Shown piece after piece: positions 8,001-16,353 of a stretch of 64,000 nt of DNA. Both the position numbers and the translations under genes were made by a program. The DNA lies in assembly GCF_021404465.1 (NCBI RefSeq), contig NZ_JABFTT010000007.1:62001-126000 (forward strand), read 5' to 3'. The DNA comes from Billgrantia zhangzhouensis (GTDB taxonomy: Bacteria > Pseudomonadota > Gammaproteobacteria > Pseudomonadales > Halomonadaceae). The first letter of the stretch is position 1; each line of letters opens with the position of its first letter. The notes under the pieces are model-generated. The model was not told the origin of the DNA, made no database searches, and saw only the letters and a program-made list of their open reading frames with translations.

Positions 8001-8015
8001 AACATGTTCGCAATT
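8001..8015 (-). promoter_or_regulatory. Putative IclR-type operator upstream of the SDR gene
   Basis: Read on the minus strand this is AATTGCGAACATGTT, sharing CGAACATGTT exactly with the site at 10074-10093. ACATGT is itself a palindrome. It lies 64-78 bases upstream of the SDR start, between the SDR and the IclR gene that ends at 8033. Confidence 0.5.
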
Positions 8016-8032
8016 AGACAATATGGCGGCGT

Positions 8033-8827
8033 TCACTCTTCGTCCCAGTAGCCGAGCTCAGCTGACAATCTGCGTGTTGCTTCGGTTAGGGTCTGGGCGA
8101 AAGGAGAGGTGGAAGATTTGTCAAGAACGCGGGCGTCAGCTACCAGAGTAATCACGGCGAGTATCTGCCCTAGATGATCGAAGACTGGAGAAGCGATGGC
8201 GTTGATACCAGGCACAGGAGGGTTAGGCACCGAGGAAATGCCCGTCTCCCGGATCATGGCGATGTCTTGCTCGTCATAGGGTTGTGGTGTGCCCACGCAG
8301 CGCTGGAGGAAGAATTTCGGCAACTTGGGCGGCATGGATGGCTGGGATAGCTCTGCGGGTAGGTAGGCTGCAAAGACGCGGCCCGTTGCGGTCCCGGTGA
8401 CCGAGTATACCGTGCCGACCTTCGTATTCATGTGAATCTGGTCCTCGCCTTCGTGCACGACCACAACGGTCGGACCGAAGGCGCCCCATACTGACAGCAG
8501 CACCGTCAGTCCGGTCCTCAAAGAAAGATCGATCACCGCTTGCCCAGCCAGTTGCATCGGGTCGACGGTTCGCATACGCGTGATGGCAAGATCAAGCGCA
8601 AAGGGGCCTAACTGGTAGCGTCCGGTTTGGCTGCTTTGTTCTACTATGCCAAGCTTCCGAAAGCTGACCAGATAAGGGTGGGCTTGAGCGGGCACGATAC
8701 CGGCCGCTGCGGCCAGCTCTTTGAGCATCATAGGCTCGCCGTGGGCGACAAGTGCATCCAAAAGTTGTGTGCCAACTTCTATCGATTGAACGCCGCGCCC
8801 TTCGAAGTTCTGCGTCTTGCTTGACAT
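8033..8827 (-). CDS. IclR-family transcriptional regulator
   Basis: A 264-residue regulator with an N-terminal winged helix-turn-helix (about 13-75: GVQSIEVGTQLLDALVAHGE, then MLKELAAAAGIVPAQAHPYL) and a C-terminal IclR effector-binding domain (about 85-255) with FGPTVVVVHEG and the TGTATGRVFAAYLP motif. IclR proteins usually sense an aromatic or aliphatic acid and control adjacent catabolic genes. It follows the second IclR gene by 30 bases in the same direction, so the two are probably cotranscribed. The two proteins are clearly paralogous (same APAQAH-YLVS-RK/RG layout). Confidence 0.88.
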   Translation of the reverse strand: MSSKTQNFEGRGVQSIEVGTQLLDALVAHGEPMMLKELAAAAGIVPAQAHPYLVSFRKLGIVEQSSQTGRYQLGPFALDLAITRMRTVDPMQLAGQAVIDLSLRTGLTVLLSVWGAFGPTVVVVHEGEDQIHMNTKVGTVYSVTGTATGRVFAAYLPAELSQPSMPPKLPKFFLQRCVGTPQPYDEQDIAMIRETGISSVPNPPVPGINAIASPVFDHLGQILAVITLVADARVLDKSSTSPFAQTLTEATRRLSAELGYWDEE

Positions 8828-8857
8828 GAGATTTCTTCGCTGTTTTCAGAGAGAGGT

Positions 8858-9661
8858 TTAGGCTGTGCGTGCGACGAGTTGAGTTTTCACTGAGTGCATA
8901 GCGCGCACGCCAGTTAAGATGGTGGGGATGCTCTCGCCAGCGGGATCGGTATCCAAGATGTCGGTGTGGCCTATGCAGGTCACTACGCCTACGAAAGCAT
9001 CATGCTCATCGAAGATCGGGACCGCCACGGCGTCGATCTCCGGTACTCTTGCGCCTTCGATCGTGCTGAAGCCCTGTTCTCGGATCGCCTCGATCTGCTC
9101 CCAGTATTCCACCATGCAATGCACATCCGCCTGATAGTTGGGGGGCGGGTTGCGCTCCTGTTCGAGTCTTAGCTGTGTTTCCACCTGCTGATGTTCCCCA
9201 AAGGCACCGAAGACTCGACCCGTGGCGGAGTTCAGTACCGAAAATCGTGTGCCCATGCGGATGTTTAGGTCGCTGCGCTTGTCCCGGGCCTGCACGACCA
9301 TCACGGCGGTTGGCCCCTTGGCACCCCAGACCGAAAGGACGGACATGACGTTCAGGCTGGACGAGAGCTCCTTCAACAGCGTGCTGGTGCGACGGAAAGT
9401 CGGCAGGCTCCGCAGCCGGCCAAGCCCGACCTGAAGCGCAAAGGATCCCAGCAGATAAGGCCCCGACTCAAACTGCTGAACCACCATGCCGACACGTTTG
9501 AGACTTACCAGATAGGCATGGGCCTGTGCCGGGGTGATTTCAGCCTTGGCGGCAATTTCCCGTAGGGTCAGGGGGGTGGATGCGTCTATCAACGCCTGCA
9601 GTAGTCGTCCTCCGACCGTAATGGATTTGATGCCCCGTGCGCTGCGACCGTCTTTTGCCAT
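8858..9661 (-). CDS. IclR-family transcriptional regulator (paralogue)
   Basis: A 267-residue IclR regulator with the helix-turn-helix at about 12-75 (KSITVGGRLLQALIDASTPL, TLREIAAKAEITPAQAHAYL) and the ligand domain containing WGAKGPTAVMVVQ and LNSATGRVFGAFG. It leads the two-gene IclR unit. Two operator-like sites lie 41-86 bases upstream of its ATG, which suggests autoregulation. Which paralogue binds the shared motif, or whether they act as a mixed dimer, cannot be read from sequence. Confidence 0.88.
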   Translation of the reverse strand: MAKDGRSARGIKSITVGGRLLQALIDASTPLTLREIAAKAEITPAQAHAYLVSLKRVGMVVQQFESGPYLLGSFALQVGLGRLRSLPTFRRTSTLLKELSSSLNVMSVLSVWGAKGPTAVMVVQARDKRSDLNIRMGTRFSVLNSATGRVFGAFGEHQQVETQLRLEQERNPPPNYQADVHCMVEYWEQIEAIREQGFSTIEGARVPEIDAVAVPIFDEHDAFVGVVTCIGHTDILDTDPAGESIPTILTGVRAMHSVKTQLVARTA

Positions 9662-9701
9662 GAGCTACTCCTGCATAATAGTTCGACCGATTTTCTCGTA
9701 T

Positions 9702-9747
9702 GTTCGCACGAACGGAAACAGAATTTGTTATTAACATACATGTTAGG
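9702..9747. promoter_or_regulatory. Putative IclR operator region upstream of the regulator pair
   Basis: Two elements: GTTCGCACGAAC (9702-9713), whose ends GTTCG and CGAAC are inverted, and GAATTTGTTATTAACATACA running on to TGTTAGG (9721-9747). The second element matches 12201-12227 at 20 of 27 positions. They sit 41-86 bases before the IclR start codon, where a repressor or autoregulator would be expected to bind. Confidence 0.5.
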
Positions 9748-10344
9748 TTTCGATGCAGGGCCATGTGTCCCAGTGGCGGGCGCGTAGCCTGGGCATGACT
9801 ATGGCCACCATCCGACAAGAGCTCGCTTTGCCTAAATCCGACTGTGGCCGAGAGCTCCTGCCTTGAAGTGTCAGAGCACATGTACTGCCGCTCTCTAAGA
9901 TGACCGAGATATCGTCGATCTGCTGTGGCGATGTGCGACAGCGCCCAAGCTTAGGCCGAGATGAGCAATTCCGAGTAGCGCGTCGCCGTCGTGATCGCCC
10001 AGGCGTCGGAGTGAGTGTTCCAACGCCTGGTTCTGTGCATTCGGTACCCCCTTCTTTAGTCTATATTATTTGCAATTGACGAACATGTTCGCCAAAGGTA
10101 AATTTCGTTGTGACTTAAAGGTCGCCGTCAAGCGCGAGTCGAACAGAGCTTTCGAACGCATCTGAGACGAACTGATCACTCGAATCCGCGTATGCGGGCG
10201 GAGAGAGGAGGAGGACGGCGACGTCTTGCCCGGCCGGTTCTGTAGAAGCCTTTGTGCTGCTGTGGAGACCGTCCTTTACCTCTCTTCGGTAGCAGACGTT
10301 TCCGGCCTGGATTCGGGGCGGAAACGGACAAGAGGAAGGACAAG
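9748..10344. other. Divergent intergenic region with a further putative operator and long leader
   Basis: About 600 bases lie between the IclR gene and the flavoprotein gene. I see no convincing gene. The clear element is AATTGACGAACATGTTCGCC at 10074-10093, the best copy of the shared motif (consensus TTRACGAACATGTT, 14 of 14), in an AT-rich stretch that contains TATATTATT. It lies about 255 bases upstream of the flavoprotein ATG, which leaves an unusually long leader of unknown content. The stretch 9760-10030 is GC-rich and may be decayed coding sequence, but I could not name it. Confidence 0.45.
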
Positions 10345-12081
10345 ATGAAAGAACATAGTTGTGATGTGCTCGTCGTGGGCTCGGGGGCCGGAGGGCTGTC
10401 CACGGCCGTCGTTGCGGCGCATCATCACCAGCAGGTGCTCGTGGTAGAGAAGGAGCCAGTCTTCGGTGGCACCACGGCGCGTTCGGGCGGCTGGATGTGG
10501 ATTCCGGGTAATGCACCGGGCAAGCGCGCCGGGGTCGAGGACAGCGCCGAGAAGGCCAAGACTTACTTGAAGTACGAGACGGGCGAGTTTTTTGACGAGG
10601 CGCGCGTAGATGCGTTTCTCGAGAATGGCCCCAATGCGGTGGATTTCTTCGAGAATAATACAGCCCTGCAGTTCGACCTGGGACCCACCTTCGCGGACTA
10701 TCACCCCGATGCGCCTGGTGGAATGCCCGGCGGACGCTCGATCGTGGCCAAGCCCTTCGACGGGCGTGAACTTGGAGACGAGATCAAGCGCCTGCGCCCG
10801 CCTCTGGCTGAGATCACTGTGTTGGGCATGATGATCGGGTCTGGCAAGGAACTGCTGCACTTCTTCAATGTCACGCGGTCCCCGATCTCGGCATTGTTCG
10901 TCAGTGGACTCTTTGCGAAGTTCTTGCGCGACAGGGTCTTCCATGGCCGGGCTATGCGCCTCATGAACGGCAACGCGCTGGTCGCGCGGCTGGCGAAATC
11001 CTGTTTCGACAAGGGGGTGCCGATCTGGACCCGCTCGCCGGTGCGTAAGTTGATCCGGGACGAGAGCGGTCGCGTGACAGGAGCCCTGGTTGATACGCCG
11101 ACGGGCGCCGTCCGAGTGCATGCGAACAAGGGCGTCGTCATGGCGGCGGGTGGTTTTCCGCAGGATCCTGTGCGCCGCAAGAAACTGTTCCCCCACGCGC
11201 CGAGCGGCTACGAACATGCTTCGCCCGCCCCGCCAGGAAATACAGGCGATGGTCTGCGCTTGGCCGAAAAAGCAGGAGCATCGGTTCAGGAGGACCTACC
11301 TCACGCAGCCGCTTGGGTGCCGATCTCGCGGCCAGTGTGGTCGGATGGTACGCAGGGGACTTTTCCGCATTTCGTGGACCGGTCGAAACCCGGCATCATT
11401 GCTGTCACGCGTTCGGGGCGACGCTTCGTGAATGAAGCGAACTCATATCACGACTTCTGCCAGGCGATGTACAAACACTGCACCGAGGAACAGGCCGAGG
11501 TCTGCGCCTTCTTCATCGCCGACCACCGGACCTTCCGGAAATACGGCCTCGGCTTTGCCAAGCCGACACCCATGCCCTACAAGGCGCATCTCAAGAGTGG
11601 ATATCTGATACGCGGCAAGACGCTGCGTGAACTGGCCGAGAAGATCGGTGCGGACCCGGCCCAACTGGAAAAGACCGTGGCTGAGTTCAATCGCCACGCG
11701 AAGGATGGCAATGACCCCGAATTCCACAAGGGCAGCACGGCCTACAACCGCTCGCTGGGCGATCCCGAACACAAGCCGAATCCTTGTATTGCCCCCATCC
11801 AGAGAGGGCCGTATTACGCAGTCAAGCTGGTTATCGGTGACCTAGGAACATTCGACGGACTGCGTACCGATGAGAATGCGCAGGTGCTGGACGAGAAGGG
11901 CAAGGTCATCACCGGCCTCTATGCCGTGGGCAACGACGCCGCTTCGATCATGGGGGGGAACTATCCTGGAGGGGGGATTACCCTCGGGCCGGCAGTCACC
12001 TTTGGATATATTGCCGCACGGCACATGGCCGGCGTAAGCCAGCATGGCCGTCGCAAATCAGTCGGCGTGGTCGCTTCATGA
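10345..12081 (+). CDS. FAD-dependent dehydrogenase, 3-ketosteroid dehydrogenase / fumarate reductase flavoprotein family
   Basis: A 578-residue flavoprotein. The FAD dinucleotide-binding loop VVGSGAGGLSTA is at 10-21, followed by VVEKEPVFGGTTARSGG. The C-terminal block has LYAVGNDAASIMGGNYPGGG and TLGPAVTFGYIAARHMAG, which is the signature of KstD-type 3-oxosteroid 1-dehydrogenases and related 'FAD_binding_2' proteins. These enzymes desaturate or reduce C-C bonds next to a ketone. The ATG at 10345 has AAGAGGAAGG 5 bases upstream; a longer frame adds a non-homologous N-terminus. The neighbouring ene-reductase, SDR and TRAP transporter suggest a pathway for a cyclic or unsaturated keto acid rather than a steroid, since no other steroid genes are seen. 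There is no Tat or Sec signal, so it is cytoplasmic. Confidence 0.83.
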   Translation: MKEHSCDVLVVGSGAGGLSTAVVAAHHHQQVLVVEKEPVFGGTTARSGGWMWIPGNAPGKRAGVEDSAEKAKTYLKYETGEFFDEARVDAFLENGPNAVDFFENNTALQFDLGPTFADYHPDAPGGMPGGRSIVAKPFDGRELGDEIKRLRPPLAEITVLGMMIGSGKELLHFFNVTRSPISALFVSGLFAKFLRDRVFHGRAMRLMNGNALVARLAKSCFDKGVPIWTRSPVRKLIRDESGRVTGALVDTPTGAVRVHANKGVVMAAGGFPQDPVRRKKLFPHAPSGYEHASPAPPGNTGDGLRLAEKAGASVQEDLPHAAAWVPISRPVWSDGTQGTFPHFVDRSKPGIIAVTRSGRRFVNEANSYHDFCQAMYKHCTEEQAEVCAFFIADHRTFRKYGLGFAKPTPMPYKAHLKSGYLIRGKTLRELAEKIGADPAQLEKTVAEFNRHAKDGNDPEFHKGSTAYNRSLGDPEHKPNPCIAPIQRGPYYAVKLVIGDLGTFDGLRTDENAQVLDEKGKVITGLYAVGNDAASIMGGNYPGGGITLGPAVTFGYIAARHMAGVSQHGRRKSVGVVAS

Positions 12082-12173
12082 GCTTTCTCAGAGCTGAGCT
12101 GAAGGCCGGCAGTCGTGCGACGAGATCGGGGCGGATGGTTGCAACTGGAGAATTGAAATGCCCCGGCAAATAT

Positions 12174-12197
12174 GGAGGTCTAAGCTCCTATTTTTTT
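12174..12197 (+). terminator. Possible weak terminator after the flavoprotein gene
   Basis: GGAG (12174-12177) and CTCC (12185-12188) form a short 4-bp stem with a 7-base loop, followed after TA by seven T residues (12191-12197). The T-run is good but the stem is short, so the call is tentative. It is the only terminator-like structure between the flavoprotein and the AT-rich TRAP operon. Confidence 0.35.
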
Positions 12198-12200
12198 ATG

Positions 12201-12228
12201 GAATTTGTATTTAACGAATGTGTTAGCC
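12201..12228 (+). promoter_or_regulatory. Putative IclR-type operator upstream of the AT-rich TRAP operon
   Basis: GAATTTGTATTTAACGAATG continuing to TGTTAGCC matches the site at 9721-9747 at 20 of 27 positions and the site around 10065-10093 at about 20 of 29. It is the first element of the TRAP upstream region, about 270 bases from the binding-protein ATG. Confidence 0.5.
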
Positions 12229-12498
12229 TATCATTGATGATGATTTCGGGCTTTACAGGAGACAAGGATTTTAGACTGGGATCGAGTTGTGTAGACAAAA
12301 GTCTATAAACCAAAGGTCTATTACTTGGGTTTGTTAAGCTTTGGGGGTGAAATTATTAATATTCTTAAGTGAATGTGGCCGTGATTTCTCAGCTCTACTA
12401 AATGCTACGCCGAGATGAAAAAGTAATCAGCGTATAAAGCATGCGGCAAAATTTATACTCAAAAATAAACGTACTGACGAAAGGAAATGGAGCACGCA
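12229..12498 (+). other. AT-rich untranslated leader upstream of the second TRAP operon
   Basis: No gene is visible. The stretch is markedly AT-rich compared with flanking DNA and contains a short direct repeat, AAAGTCTATAAACC and AAAGGTCTATTACT, at about 12297-12325. Base composition changes abruptly from GC-rich to AT-rich near 12180 and remains AT-rich to about 15,540. A promoter must lie here, but several AT-rich hexamers compete and I cannot choose one. Confidence 0.35.
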
Positions 12499-13539
12499 AT
12501 GAATAATAGGAAGAAATGTTTGGTCTCTGCTATTGCTATCAGTATTTCTACCACCCCTGTTGCTGCCCAACAGACCTATGAATTACAGAATGTATTTGGA
12601 TTGCAAGTTCCATCTATTGGTCCTAGTCCTCAAATCTGGGCGGACCGTGTAGAGCTTATGTCTGATGGACGGATAAGCGTCAATGTTCATGGGGCAGGGG
12701 ATTTTGTTCCGCCTTTTGAAGTGTTCGAAGCCGTTAGTATGGGCGCCTTGGATATGGGCTTCGATTGGATAGGCTATTGGGCAGACAGAATTCCGGTGGC
12801 GAACCTCGTAGGCTCTATGCCGTTTGGTCCGGATCCTGAAACCTTCTTGGCATGGATGTTTGAGGGTGGTGGACTGGAAATTATTCAAAAAGCTTACGAT
12901 CCTCATAACGTTAAGATATTGCCATGCCATCTGGTCCTTTCTGAAGCTGGTGGGTGGTTCAATAAGGAAATTAATTCTGTAGAAGACCTACAGGGTCTTA
13001 ACATGAGAATTGCTGGCTTGGGTGCCAGGGCAGTAGCCGAGCTGGGTGCTAATACCATGATGATTCCAGCCGGAGAGGTCTATGTATCATTGGAACGTGG
13101 AAGGATCGACGCTGCAGAATTTTCTCTCCCCCAGCTGGATATAGGCCTGGGCCTATACGAAGTGGCGGATTATTATTATTTTCCTGGCTGGCATCAGCCG
13201 GCTAGCTGGGATTCAATTCTGATTAATATGGATGTATGGAACGGGTTGGATGAGAGTGACCAGGAAATCATGCAGGAAGCATGTCATGCACATATTGCCT
13301 ATAATTTGCATGATCAGCTCAATGCACAAATGGATGCGATAGAAAAAATTGAAGAGTCGGGTGTTGAAATTCGTCGATTCCCTGATGATGTTCTAGATGC
13401 CTTGAGAGAAGCATCTGAGCAGGTCATTCGGCAGCAAGCTACCCGAGATGAAATTTTCAATGAAGCGTATGAGTCGATTAGGGCCTATCAGGAGAGGCTG
13501 AATCGCTGGCAGGAATTGCAGTACCTTCCGCTGGATTAA
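12499..13539 (+). CDS. dctP: TRAP transporter substrate-binding protein, DctP family (AT-rich operon)
   Basis: A 346-residue periplasmic binding protein with a signal peptide (1-23, ending PVAA) and a DctP fold: FGLQVPSIGPSPQIWADRVE near the N-terminus, NMRIAGLGARAVAELGANTM in the middle and the helical C-terminus. The layout resembles the subgroup annotated as mannitol/chloroaromatic TRAP binding proteins. The ATG at 12499 is preferred to that at 12487 because GGAG lies 6 bases before it. Codon choice is AT-biased, unlike the flavoprotein upstream, so the operon was probably acquired separately. Confidence 0.83.
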   Translation: MNNRKKCLVSAIAISISTTPVAAQQTYELQNVFGLQVPSIGPSPQIWADRVELMSDGRISVNVHGAGDFVPPFEVFEAVSMGALDMGFDWIGYWADRIPVANLVGSMPFGPDPETFLAWMFEGGGLEIIQKAYDPHNVKILPCHLVLSEAGGWFNKEINSVEDLQGLNMRIAGLGARAVAELGANTMMIPAGEVYVSLERGRIDAAEFSLPQLDIGLGLYEVADYYYFPGWHQPASWDSILINMDVWNGLDESDQEIMQEACHAHIAYNLHDQLNAQMDAIEKIEESGVEIRRFPDDVLDALREASEQVIRQQATRDEIFNEAYESIRAYQERLNRWQELQYLPLD

Positions 13540-13559
13540 CGCTTACATTCCAACATATC

Positions 13560-13587
13560 TACGCCTGGCCGCTAACAGCCAGGCGTA
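13560..13587 (+). promoter_or_regulatory. Inverted repeat between dctP and dctQ
   Basis: TACGCCTGGC (13560-13569) and GCCAGGCGTA (13578-13587) form a perfect 10-bp stem with an 8-base loop, 20 bases after the dctP stop. It is GC-rich inside an AT-rich operon, so it stands out. TCTTGAACTT follows, not a real T-run. It probably lowers expression of the permease relative to the binding protein. Confidence 0.65.
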
Positions 13588-13601
13588 TCTTGAACTTGGT
13601 G

Positions 13602-14171
13602 ATGTCAATGCTCGACAGATTAATACGTTTTTGCCACAGGTTCGAGGGTTTTTTATCCGCTTTTGGGAAATTGGCGGGATGGTTGATAATTCCTATGCTT
13701 TTGACGGTTGCCATGACCATTGGTGCCAGTCTCGTAGGTTGGAACAGGTTTTTTGCTTGGGAGATGGATGTCTTTCTGCTTGGTGACTCGGTAACCGTTA
13801 ATACATTGCTTGATCTTCAGTGGCATATATTCCTTATAATTGTTATGCTGGGAGGTGCTTATGCTCTCGTTGAAGACTCTCATGTGAGCGTTGACCTTTT
13901 TTATGGTCTTTTCTCATCTCGATGGAAAGTGCTAGTGACGATTCTAGGGGATGTGATATTTCTCATTCCTTTTTGTGCTGTCATGCTTTGGTTTTCCTGG
14001 GGTTTTACGGTTTCCTCGTATTTGTCAGGCGAAGGATCTTCCTATGGTGGGTTGCTGGATAGATGGTTTGTAAAAGCATTCTTGCCTTTAGGTTTTACTT
14101 TGATTTTATTGGCCGCGATGTCACGTGTTATTAGGCTTTTTTGCGAGTTGTTTCGTGAAAGCAAATATTAA
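13602..14171 (+). CDS. dctQ: TRAP transporter small permease, DctQ family
   Basis: A roughly 189-residue membrane protein with four hydrophobic segments, partner of the following DctM. TVNTLLDLQWHIFLIIVMLG and AYALVEDSHVSVDLFYGLFS are DctQ-like, the latter being the usual loop between helices 2 and 3. The start is uncertain: ATG codons at 13602 and 13608 and a GTG at 13599 compete, and none has a strong ribosome site. Weak initiation next to the hairpin may be deliberate. Confidence 0.8.
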   Translation: MSMLDRLIRFCHRFEGFLSAFGKLAGWLIIPMLLTVAMTIGASLVGWNRFFAWEMDVFLLGDSVTVNTLLDLQWHIFLIIVMLGGAYALVEDSHVSVDLFYGLFSSRWKVLVTILGDVIFLIPFCAVMLWFSWGFTVSSYLSGEGSSYGGLLDRWFVKAFLPLGFTLILLAAMSRVIRLFCELFRESKY

Positions 14172-14183
14172 TGGGAGGTGCTT

Positions 14184-15533
14184 GTGATAACCGATAGTTT
14201 GTGGCCGATATTGATGCTTGTAGTATTGTTGGTTGGAATTTTTTCTGGTTACTCAGTAGCATTTGTCCTGGCAGGTACGGGAGTGCTTTTTGCATTTGTG
14301 GCAGATTTGCCAACGGTTTTCTTGTCCATGGGGGTGTCGAGAATCTACTCTGGTACTTTGACAAATTGGCTGCTAATCGCTATTCCGCTATTTGTTTACA
14401 TGGGATTGATGTTAGAAAGATCTGGGGTTGCAGAAAGACTCCTGACATCATTGGCTAGACTGCTGGGACCTATGCCTGGCGGATACGCCTTTTCCGTTAT
14501 TGTTATCGGCATCGTCATGGCCGCATCTACAGGTATTATAGGTGCCAGTGTTGTCCTTTTGGGACTCTTGGCATTGCCTATGATGAAAGAAGCAGGGTAC
14601 TCTCGCCAAACCAGCAGCGGTCTTGTTGCGGCGACCGGAACATTAGGGATTCTAATTCCGCCTAGTATAATGCTGATCATACTGGGAGATACTCTTAGGA
14701 TTTCTGTTGGTCATTTGTTTATTGGGGCCGTATTCCCTGGGCTGATACTAGGGGGGCTTTATATAGCATATATCGCTGCATTGGCTCTTTTTAGGCCTGG
14801 CATGATGCCTCCGCTTCCTAAGTCCGATAAGCTAGGTTTTGCAAAAACCATTATATTGCTTTTACAGGATCTGGTTGCCCCTTTGGTACTAGTCGTCGCC
14901 GTACTGGGATCCATTGTTGTAGGTATTGCTACACCGACTGAAGCTGCAGGCATTGGTGCCATAGGAGCTACTATATTGGCGTTGGCTGCAATGAGAGGGC
15001 GTCTGCACGAGTTTGGCGAGGTTCTTCGAGCAACGACGAAGACCACTGTCATGATAATATTCGTGATGCTGGGCGCTACAATATTTAGTCTGGTGTTCAA
15101 ACGGCTCGGTGGAGAATCGTTGATCTTAGGGGCCTTTCTTGGGTTGGACGTAGAACCGTTCACCGTTATTATAATGATTATGCTGCTGATTTTTATTCTT
15201 GGGCTTTTTCTTGAGTGGGTGGAAATTACCCTTATTGTTCTCCCTCTGTTTGCACCTATAATTATTGCTCTTGATTTTGGTATTCCGCAGGAAGAAGCAA
15301 TGCTTTGGTTTGCGTTGCTCTTTGCTTTGAATTTGCAGACTTCCTTTTTGACTCCTCCATTCGGATATGCTCTCTTCTATTTGCGAGGTATAGCGCCTGA
15401 CGGTTATACGATAGGCGATATTTACCGCGGTGTGCTTCCATTTGTACTGTTGCAGTTGACGGCGCTCTTGTTGCTACTATTTTTTCCTGGTTTAGCAACT
15501 TGGTTGCCTCAAACATTAATGGGCGCTGGGTAG
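14184..15533 (+). CDS. dctM: TRAP transporter large permease, DctM family
   Basis: A 449-residue polytopic permease. The hallmark blocks are present: LIAIPLFVYMGLMLERSGVA, TGTLGILIPPSIMLIILGDT, VVGIATPTEAAGIGAIGATI and a late TSFLTPPFGYALFYLRGIAP. I start at the GTG at 14184 because GGGAGG lies 5 bases upstream; a GTG at 14178 is in frame but overlaps that site. The gene lies 12 bases after dctQ. AT-biased codons continue through the whole gene and end abruptly near its stop. Confidence 0.88.
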   Translation: MITDSLWPILMLVVLLVGIFSGYSVAFVLAGTGVLFAFVADLPTVFLSMGVSRIYSGTLTNWLLIAIPLFVYMGLMLERSGVAERLLTSLARLLGPMPGGYAFSVIVIGIVMAASTGIIGASVVLLGLLALPMMKEAGYSRQTSSGLVAATGTLGILIPPSIMLIILGDTLRISVGHLFIGAVFPGLILGGLYIAYIAALALFRPGMMPPLPKSDKLGFAKTIILLLQDLVAPLVLVVAVLGSIVVGIATPTEAAGIGAIGATILALAAMRGRLHEFGEVLRATTKTTVMIIFVMLGATIFSLVFKRLGGESLILGAFLGLDVEPFTVIIMIMLLIFILGLFLEWVEITLIVLPLFAPIIIALDFGIPQEEAMLWFALLFALNLQTSFLTPPFGYALFYLRGIAPDGYTIGDIYRGVLPFVLLQLTALLLLLFFPGLATWLPQTLMGAG

Positions 15534-15583
15534 AGCGACTCTTAGTTAGGAGATTTAAGGTAGGTCGGTCTCAATGATCAAGT

Positions 15584-15614
15584 GCAACACGTGAGCCATC
15601 AGGTATCGTGTTGC
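15584..15614. other. Inverted repeat after the AT-rich TRAP operon
   Basis: GCAACACG (15584-15591) and CGTGTTGC (15607-15614) are perfect inverted repeats with a 15-base spacer, 50 bases after the dctM stop. No T-run follows, so it could be a weak terminator or a protein-binding dyad. It marks the border where base composition returns to GC-rich. Confidence 0.35.
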
Positions 15615-15679
15615 CGTGACCCTGGCTTATTCATCTGAGCATCGACCTGCCGGTCACCTAGAGTGAGATGGCGAACGTT

Positions 15680-16195
15680 TCAGGCGCTGTGTGCCAAGTT
15701 CCACGGCGTGATGAGCCCGACGACGCCGACGGGGTCGTGATAGCAGCATGCTTCGATGCCTTCCATGTCGAGTCGGATCCGTTCGCCCAGGCGTTCGTCC
15801 AGGACGAGCGCCTGACGCGCGTAGTAGCGATAGCAGGCAATGGCGTCGTCGAGGTCGAGGTACGCTTCCGCCAAGACTTTTCCGTTATTGGCTGCCGAGA
15901 ACCGTGCCAGCTCGTCTCGGCGGCGTGCCAGTACCTTAGCGAATCTTTCGAGACACTTGCCGCGCTCGGCACCGGAAAGCCCTTGCCAGGCGGGAAGCGC
16001 GCGCTGGGCAGCGTCCACGGCAGCATCCACATCGCGAGGGTGCCCCGCCGTCACCTCGGTGATGAGCGCTTCCGTGTAGGGGTTGATCACGGGCAGTCGC
16101 CGCTCGCTTGCCGAGGCGACCCATTGATTGTCGATGAATGATGCTCCAGGGGCGTCATGCCATCTCCTTGGCAGCGGGTCCGTTGTCATGGGCAT
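15680..16195 (-). pseudogene. Aldehyde dehydrogenase, N-terminal fragment
   Basis: The frame encodes the first 170 or so residues of an NAD-dependent aldehyde dehydrogenase: FIDNQWVAS, PVINPYTEALITEVTAGHPR, ALPAWQGLSGAERGKCLERF and the NAD-site motif VGVVGLITPWN. It then reads LAHSA and stops at 15680, exactly where the family would continue with the conserved lysine and, later, the catalytic Glu and Cys. More than half of the enzyme is missing, so it cannot be active. The start is likely one of two ATGs at 16195 or 16189. Confidence 0.8.
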
Positions 16196-16353
16196 CGATC
16201 TCAACGTAGTCGACGAGGAAGCGATCGCTCGACTCGAGCGGGCGGTTGCTACTGCCTGATAGTCGTCATGTGCGGACAACCCAGGCGGCGTTGCCGACGG
16301 ACTTCGTCTTCTGGCCTTCTCCCTCTGACAGACCGCTGTTTCGGTCCATGCGC

